Source: Trichosphaerium sp. ATCC 40318
Taxonomy: Eukaryota; Discosea; Flabellinia; Trichosidae
DNA length: 64,000 bases
Assembly (NCBI GenBank): GCA_038496445.1
Contig: JALMLS010000343.1
Span: 1-64,000 of the forward strand
Reading direction: 5' to 3'
Part shown: positions 57,083 to 64,000 of the stretch, piece by piece
Position numbering within the stretch: position 1 is the first letter of the stretch
Layout: the number at the start of each line of letters is the position of its first letter
The notes under the pieces: model-generated
What the model was told of the DNA's origin: nothing
Database searches by the model: none
What the model saw: only the letters and a program-made list of their open reading frames with translations
Translations under genes and position numbers: made by a program

Positions 57083-60000
57083 CTATGAGTCATGTTTTGA
57101 AAGGTGACCCTTTTTTTCTCCATCCGCTCTCGTTCTTGTGTGGCTACGTCTTCTCATTTTGTTCTTTGATTTTGATTCTTTTCTTCTTTTCTTTTTTCTA
57201 GTTTGGCTTGTTCCAGAGCGTCCTGACCCTGAACTACGGCACTCATCAACTAAATACCAATTAAAACAACGTTAAAAACTGATTGTATCATCATACCAGG
57301 CGGACAACGCAGCCCAGAGAACCTAGGAGCGCGAACGTTATCAATGGCAGCCAAATGATCCAATATCTTCAACAGCCGCTCAATTACAGGTCTACATTCG
57401 TGCGTAGCTCCAATAGTGTGGTAGAATTCTATCATATGGTCGATTTGAGACTCCAAGAACTCTATAAGTTCAGCAATATCTGCTACGAGTGTGCTACCAT
57501 CTTGTTTTCCTAACTTCTGGTATGGAACATCATGTGCTGTTGTCTAATGATTGTTGGTTAGCGCCATTGATAAAAAACTCCGTTTCTTTGATCTACGTAC
57601 TGATATAGCATCTATAAACAGTTTAATCAGGAGATCTTGTTTCCTCATAAATCCATGTAGCTCCATCTGGTCAGGAATATCACCAAAGCTACGAATATTT
57701 GATATTTTTTGTACAATTTTCGCAATATGTGTCAAGTTTTGCTTTACAAGCGGTTTTGGCTCTTCCTATTTTATAATAGTGAGAATGATGAGTCTACGCT
57801 TTTGCAACAGCTTACCATAATGTCAAAAGCATCAGGAGCCAAAAGAGCGGCATTTATAAATCTCAAAAAGAGAAAACCACTCACAGACGTGTATTTAACG
57901 ACTGGATTTGATGGAAACTTTCGTTTTGCTTCATGTTGCAAGTGATAGAAAATCTCGCGTAATGGTCTATCAAAAGGCTAATGTTAGTTTCACAGTCTAA
58001 AGATATTGTTAACATACGTAGGACAACTATCAGTCTTGTCATATAAGCTCGTGAGGAACTTATCAAGTATTTCAATTAATGGCCCAGAGCACCCATCTTT
58101 AAGTTCGAAAGGCTTTTTCAGTGCAGCCACTTTCAGGCATACCTCCGTAACCACATTAATCAAGTACTCCTTGGCACCTGTTTTCATGTACTGATTCAAA
58201 GCCCGAGAACCTACAGTACTCCCTCTAATACACGTTTAGAAACTACTACATACAAAAATTACGCTACCTCCACAAAGTCTCTACATCCTCAGCAAATTCT
58301 ACCTCGTGAGAAATCAGAGCTTTTAAAAAGGTTGTAGCGCTATACGAAAAGAATTGGTTAGAGTTCAACATAATTATTTGAACGAATTCCTGACATACTT
58401 ATCTTTCGCTTCATGTATACGCAAGATCATAGAAGCAATACGCTCTTGTTCGGATCGACGAGATAGTTCGTCTAGCACCTGTAAACACGGCACAATCTCC
58501 TCCATAAATAATTGCAGTAGGTCGGCATAAACGTGCAATGGGTACAAATATACTTTTTTAATTTGTAGCAGCGCTTTAACGGAACCATAATCGGCAGAAT
58601 CATCCAGTGCCCCTTTTCTGCAGAGTTTTTGTTAGATCAGTCACCGGAGATAGAAAATTAGGTATTGCCTTGAGCCACTTGGCGTTCGCGATTTAGCGTC
58701 ACCTGACATTGAGTGCGCCTTGAGCACAAACCACTGCTTTCCAGTGCGGTTTTGCTCAATATCAGATGGTTTAAGCAAAATTGCTCCGAGGAAATTCTTT
58801 CTACGCCATAGTGATATCGCCAGTGGCAACGTTAACCCATTATTGATGGCACTACAATTATTAGCAAAGTAGAAAATTAAAAAAAAATACTACAAAAAAA
58901 CGTACAAATCCCACTGAACAGCCCAATCAGAGTCTTTCTTTACAGAAGCTCTGCGTTCTTTTTCTTTACCAAATACGCATTTTATAGTCAACTCCTTATC
59001 CTCTACGTCATTATATCAATAAAGTACACAACGCAATTAAATTAAATAAATAGAATTTAAAAACGCCACGTACTTCCTGGTGGTACTGCAAGGTTTCTTG
59101 CGCCAAGAACAGTTACAAATAATCGAGAATCCTTTAATGAATAACGCCATTGTAACTGACAGCTGCCAGATACATATACATGTGGTGGTGCGTGCAAAGG
59201 CAACCATCGCTGCACAGTATTACCGGCACTACCAATCTCTGCCATTGTAATTTCTAATTGTCCCACTTGTCTATCATAAGTAGCACCTTCCCAAACTGAA
59301 AAACGCATTTGAGATTCCGTTGGGCTCAAAAAATGCAGAATATAAGTCTCAGGAAGGATAGGCAAACCCGAGGATGGTAGGGAGTGTGTTACTATGTGCT
59401 CATGATCTAAATCAACAATGCAATGTGGCCTACAGCGCCTTTTGGCATGAATCATCATATTTTTTGTTTCCATGACTTCGAAGTTGAGTCTATATATTGT
59501 GCGCTTTGTATCGCTTGCACTGCGTTTCTTTCGCATTTTTTCAGGTGGTTTGGATCTTCCTGAGCGCGCTTTAAGTTTAAGACTGCCCGGCGAACTACCA
59601 TTGCCCACCAATGTGTCTGTAACGCCATCTGAATTGCGTGAGCGGCGGAATTTAAAGGTTGTAGCAAGAAATAAAGAAAAGAACGAGATACAGAAAATCA
59701 AAAAACGGCCCATATACCTGGTAGCGCTTTCGTTGCTTCAGACAGGGCGTCAATCCAATCCTTTCTAAAACAATGTTAATCAATACTAAAAAAGCAGAAA
59801 ACTTGACAAGCTAGGATGGTAAAGGCGCTTTGGTATTTCTTAACGTAGGCTATACTGGGATCGTACCTTTCAGTATTAGATGTTGCTTGCAAAAAAACTG
59901 TTAGAACCGAACGTTCGTCGTTTTCAATGTAAAACCAGTACTACAAATGGTCAGGGCGCAAAAAATGATTTTGATAGGTAGGTACTCACACTATTTGGGC

Positions 60001-60298
60001 CATCGTCTTGCTCGACATCAACATAAACGCCGTTGAAGTTGTTGGTGAGTTGCACATACCCACTGCCACTTATAACATCAGCCTACCAATAAATTGAGTA
60101 TTTGTGCTTTACGCTGTAAATGAGCACCTCTTTGTCGCTCTTCGCGTATAGGAGCACCGCGAAAGGCCTTACGTGGTATATAATGCGCAGTGTTACCCAA
60201 TATTTTTTAGCGGTCGATAATTTCTCCTGTTTGCTCTCTCCCTCCTTTACCACGCATAAGGTGAGCCAACCCTCCTTTGAAAAATTGGAAAAGCTCAT
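57083..60298 (-). CDS. RasGAP with N-terminal PH and C2 domains
   Basis: Stimulates GTP hydrolysis by Ras-type GTPases. Start MSFSNFSKEGWLTL begins a PH domain (KKYWVTL, YVQLTNNFNGVYVDVE, YWFYIENDERSVLTVFLQAT, DWIDALSEA). A Ser/Arg-rich linker precedes a C2-like region (IYRLNFEVMETKNMMIHAKR, VSGSCQLQWRYSLKDSRLF). The GAP domain has FLKALISHEVEF, the arginine-finger segment TLWRGSTVGSRALNQYMK, the FLR motif SGFLFLRFINAALLAP, and AKIVQKISNIRSFG. A strongly basic tail (RKKKRRKESKSKNKMRRRS) ends at 57083. About 800 residues. The layout is like RASA/SynGAP-type proteins. Introns mostly GTA- donors of about 50-70 bases. Confidence 0.87.
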
Positions 60299-60697
60299 AA
60301 CGATCTATCAATAACAGTAGTATGTGGTCCTGTCATGTATTGCTAAGCGGTGAGCCTTCTATGGGGTGCTATAAAAGTACAGTCAAAAAAGTTCCGGTAG
60401 CCAAAGATAGCTTTTCGTTTCTGCACAGCGCAACGCTCAGACGTCACGAAATAGAACACTTTTCGAAGCTCCGGTGAAAGCCTGCCCCAATATGGAATAG
60501 TTGTCGTCTTACTTTCGTATTCATGTGTTACGAAGCTCAGTTTCACACTTTAAACTACAACCAACACAAAAACAAATGCATGATCTTACCAAAAAGCTCT
60601 AAAGATCAATACTCAAAATAATAAAAAGGGTACTACTTAGCTACTTTTTTTACGCAAAAATAGACATTCCTTCCTCTTCTTGTTGACTGTTATTGCC
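60299..60697. other. Divergent promoter interval 0.4 kb
   Basis: Between the RasGAP start (minus) and the next plus-strand gene. A 67-codon minus-strand frame at 60343-60546 has no ATG and is probably not coding. Confidence 0.4.
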
Positions 60698-61673
60698 ATG
60701 TTAGGCGGTCGCGTAGTCGCAATAGTAGAGCGATACACTACAGAAGAAGGGGAACTTATACGACGGAGGTTTAAGAAAATGTACAACAGTCTACAAAGTG
60801 GACGTTAATTAATACCCAATTAGCTTTAACGACTACAAAGAAGGCCGTTTATGTAACGTTTTTGGTAGAATACAGGCTCTAAATGTCATTGATCCTCCAG
60901 AAGTCGCTAACGGCCATGATGACGTTGTGACAGACGAGAATCCACTCATAGACGCCAGTGGCGAATCTGAAGAAAAAGTAGTTACGCCGCCAGCAAAACA
61001 GTTTGACAACTCAATATATGAATACTCAGATGATGAAGGTCTTGATTTCGAACTTATAGCTACTAATACGCTTGGTAAGCGCAAACGTGATGAAACCGCG
61101 CCAAAATCCAAAAAACAAAAGACAGGCAAGGGTGGTCAACCCAATAACGCCAAAACAGCACAACAAATTACAAAACCTACAACTAACAATGAAGCAAAGC
61201 GTCAAACTACCAAAAGTACAGCCTCTGCGCATTCAAAAGACAGTGTAGATTCTATAACAGCAAATAGTGACACGCCTAAACACGCACGGCGCCAGTCAGA
61301 ACGTTCTAAACGCCCCAACACACGCTCTCACGCAAAAACTGCTGCCAAAGATTCTCAAGAAGCGCCTAAAGCCGCACCAGATCTCGCTTGGATGATGGAA
61401 TACAATGAATGGGGTGCTAGCCAAACAGACTCTCAACCAGTTCAAAAACGTACTGGAAATGTAAATTCGCCTTGGATGGCGAATCAACGGTTTTTAGATG
61501 ATGGTGACAGCGAACTTGATTTTACTGAAATTGCCGAAGAGGCAAAATTGCAACCAGTACAAAATGTTCTTACTTCAGCACCAGGAAACAACACAAAACA
61601 ACGAGGAACAGTCCCATTTTTTTTACAGTACTCACAATCAAAAGGAAGTGATAATCCTTTGGCTCAAATGTGA
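60698..61673 (+). CDS. Disordered basic nuclear-like protein
   Basis: MLGGRVVAIVERYTTEEGEL starts exon 1. A short intron (GTGGAC or GTTAAT donor, ACAAAG acceptor near 60841) joins it to GRLCNVFGRIQALNVIDPPE and the rest. The N-terminal 60 residues look folded. The remainder is acidic (NSIYEYSDDEGLDFELIA) then Lys/Arg/Ser/Thr-rich (TLGKRKRDETAPKSKKQK) and ends PFFLQYSQSKGSDNPLAQM. WMMEYNEWGASQ and DDGDSELDFTEIAEEAK could be short interaction motifs. I do not recognise a family. A DNA-repair or replication adaptor is conceivable but not supported. Confidence 0.65.
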
Positions 61674-61736
61674 TGAAAAGTTGGCATTTTTTGAACGAAG
61701 GAAAAAGAGAAACACGCTATTGCTTTCTTGATGATT

Positions 61737-62986
61737 TTATGTTTCAAAATTCATAGCCATTTCTCGTGTTACCATTGGTGGATAGTCCAGACCGCTTCCT
61801 TGTGTTGGTGTGGGTGTGAGCCAATGTACAATACCATTGCCAAGAAAGTGGTTAAAGTTATTTAATATGCCCTCGTCATACGGATAAAGAAAATCCTACA
61901 AAAAAAACAGACACGTAAACACTCAAATAAAACAAATTGTCACTTACTTTGCCAAAGTCTTTAACTGCCCAATGACGTTCCCAAAGCTCGACATTAGTCT
62001 TGTTGTTCATAACAATAATCATTTGTTGAATAAACATAACCCCAGCACCCATGAGAATCATTACAGCGAATATGCAATCTAAAAGAATACACATCCAGCT
62101 GGTTATTGGGGTACTTTTCCACTGAAATGAGTCAGCAACAAAACCGAAAATGTCTCAACGAAATCAAAAGAAAATCACAATTACGCACATCTTTAAGATA
62201 AAATACAGCGTTAATAAACTCGTAGCCATATATAATTAGCCCTTCTACACATAATGACGAGCAGTAAAATAAGAACTGCAAGAAATACTTGTGATTGTAA
62301 AAGCCAACGCAATTGTCAACCCATATACCTTTAAAACGGTTTAACAACAAAGTCTAATAATTGCCAAGTTGGGATAGCCCGGCTATGCACGCACAGTGAT
62401 GGTCCATGCGTAATACACACCTACACCGTGTAAGACAGTAATACACGCTTGGCATAAGCAAATAAACGTACACTTTGCAGACTGAACAATGATGGCATCT
62501 TGGAGGTTTCCAAGCCTTGTGACGTTTCGATAAGTGTATATTTTAGCGTAGTAGAGCGTACTTTGCATGTTTTGCACCATCGGGCAGCATCACGGTAGTT
62601 TGATCTGTGTAAGGATGATCTAGATTTCATTGCCTCCAATTCTTCGTCGTCAATGCCTTTTGGCACCTTGTAAAGTGAGAACGCAACGTTGATGTTTTTT
62701 GTAAATTACCCATTCTTTCGGAGGAGTGCCTGGAGGAGTGCCGCACGCCAACTTATACGTCCACGCAACTGCGGAGAACGTTATTAAAAAGGGAGTTAGA
62801 AAAGCCTAAAAACGTACCCATTAGCAACTGCACAGTCCAAACGATGGATATTAAGAGTGTGGTGGTGTTGCCTATCCAATTGCGTGATATACCAATTACC
62901 CACCAATACGTAAAAGCCGAGTACGTGAGTATGGAGTACGTGATTATAATAAATACTGAAAGCTCTTGCTTCTGTTTGGGCTGCAT
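61737..62986 (-). CDS. DHHC palmitoyltransferase
   Basis: Transfers palmitate to cysteines of membrane-associated proteins. MQPKQKQELSVFIIITYSIL begins two hydrophobic segments. The Cys-rich domain is assembled from four exons: RWCKTCK, AWKPPRCHHCSVCKV, CVLRMDHHC and IWVDNCVGFYNHKYFLQFLF, with all phases agreeing when donors GTACGC, GTACGT and GTGCGT are used. The catalytic DHHC is intact and is followed by I where most relatives have P. Two more hydrophobic segments follow (CSSLCVEGLIIYGYEFINAV and a CILLDCIFAVMILMGAGVM segment). The cytosolic tail ends NHFLGNGIVHWLTPTPTQGS with a following MVTRE sequence. The ATG at 62986 is the first in frame. Confidence 0.88.
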
Positions 62987-63222
62987 TTTGTAATGTAAAC
63001 GCAATAAAAAGTTTTAGAAACCCAGGTTTTATGTTACAGGTGCTACTATAGCGTCGAAGTTCATTTACCAATCACGTGGTAAAAAAATTGTAACTCTTCA
63101 ATCGCTTTGGGCCTTGCGTTTCAAAAAAAAAAGATTTGACGAAAAAACAAAAAAGTCACCATAGATTCCTTTGAACATTTATTTCCGGAGCTTGGTTTCC
63201 CACAACAACCAAACAGTTTCGC

Positions 63223-64000
63223 ATGTCCGTACCTTCACAAAAAGATTCCCCTGGTCCACCACTAACGTAATTTTTTAAAACTATACCCATTATCACGCGT
63301 TTATGCAAATTTAGTGAACCAACAGACTTACTTGAGGAGCTGTCGGTGTTGGACGGTACGTACTTTGCTTTATTTTAACTACACAAAGTTTTTAATCGAT
63401 CTCTTCCCCTGATTTCCACTACAAAACTACTCGCCAAAAAACACGGCGTTGCCTTTCTCCTCACGGTATTTAATCGCCTATCACACCCTAAACAAAGCAC
63501 AGCCAGCAGAGGGAATACTCCACGCCCTAACAAGGCCACAACCTACTTCTTTGGTGGCATGCAACTTCTAAAGAATGGGAAATTAGATTCAGCGTTAGAC
63601 AAGCTGCGACAATCGGTCGGTCTTGCCCAACAAGTGAAAAATCCAGATGAGCAAGATATTGAAGCGCTTGGTAAGATTTTAAGCCCAACCAAAATACGAA
63701 TTTTTTTTTTACGCCGTTTTTTCATTACTCGTACGCGCCAATGCGAAGAGGGTGCAAAAATAAGGACAAATTTGTTTTACCATTTCAAAAATAAAAGATT
63801 CTATTTTTCTTTAATTTAATTAAAACCTTCCTTACTAAAACTAATCCCTTAGCTACTTGCTATTTGGGATACGGCTATGCCTGCGGCAAAAAAGGCGATT
63901 GGCCAAAATGTGAAACTGCATACTGTAATGCACTTAAAACGTGGTCTAGAATCCACACTGAAGAGCGTTATCGCTTATGTCAGCTACAACTCGAGATTGC
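63223..64000 (+). CDS. TPR-like protein, 5' part (cut by window end)
   Basis: MSVPSQKDSPGPPL is joined by a GTAATT..TTTAG intron to TEPTDLLEELSVLD, then by a GTACGT intron to RSLPLISTTKLLAKKHG and further. FFGGMQLLKNGKLDSALDKL with RQSVGLAQQVKN, and ATCYLGYGYACGKKGDWPKC with ETAYCNALKTWSRI, look like consecutive TPR helices. The last intron runs from about 63671 to 63851. The gene continues beyond base 64000. It is divergent from the DHHC gene, with starts 236 bases apart. Confidence 0.6.

Overview
Nuclear chromosome end of a microbial eukaryote. The evidence is intron-rich protein genes on both strands (most GT-AG introns are about 35-95 nt), SR-type splicing protein, ubiquitin E1, USP proteases, RasGAP, DHHC acyltransferase and kinetochore genes, plus TTAGGG-like telomeric motifs. 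The lineage cannot be fixed by reading. The glutamine amidotransferase-carbamoyl-phosphate synthetase is not fused to aspartate transcarbamylase, which argues against an animal-, fungus- or amoebozoan-type CAD protein. A selenocysteine-coding selenophosphate synthetase implies a selenoproteome. The commonest intron start is GTACGT/GTACGC rather than GTAAGT.

1-5.45 kb: gene-poor subtelomeric DNA. Blocks A-B-C recur in the same order (A near 62-480 and 2037-2410; B near 625-810 and 3455-3640; C near 1200-1330 and 4525-4640), so this looks like two diverged copies of one unit. The second copy holds a 928-bp element with 16-bp perfect terminal inverted repeats. Degenerate TTAGGG repeats lie at 5.09-5.45 kb, just before the first gene.

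5.5-25.6 kb: a small unknown protein, an ICE2/NARG2-like little elongation complex protein, selenophosphate synthetase with a candidate SECIS, an RRM-RS splicing factor, a large secreted/membrane Cys-rich plus Pro-Thr-Val-Ala repeat protein, a CCCH + SF1 RNA helicase of the MOV10/HELZ group, and two multi-exon unknown proteins. 25.8-31.6 kb: CPSase II. 31.6-33.8 kb: no gene recognised.

34-51 kb: a notable ubiquitin-related neighbourhood. It has a probable Ubl-domain membrane protein, two tail-to-tail USP paralogues, a full-length UBA1-type E1, a small Cys-rich protein sharing the E1 promoter interval, an NmrA-like protein and a USP48-type protease with C-terminal Ubl and RanBP2-like zinc finger. 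51-64 kb: APRT, a small one-TM protein, Spc24, an unknown protein, a 7TM protein, an F-box multi-TM protein, a PH-C2-RasGAP, a disordered basic protein, a DHHC palmitoyltransferase and the start of a TPR protein cut by the window end.

All gene models were assembled by eye from reading frames, GT..AG sites, phase agreement and recalled family motifs. Outer coordinates are firmer where a clear ATG and stop exist. Internal exons not quoted are approximate.
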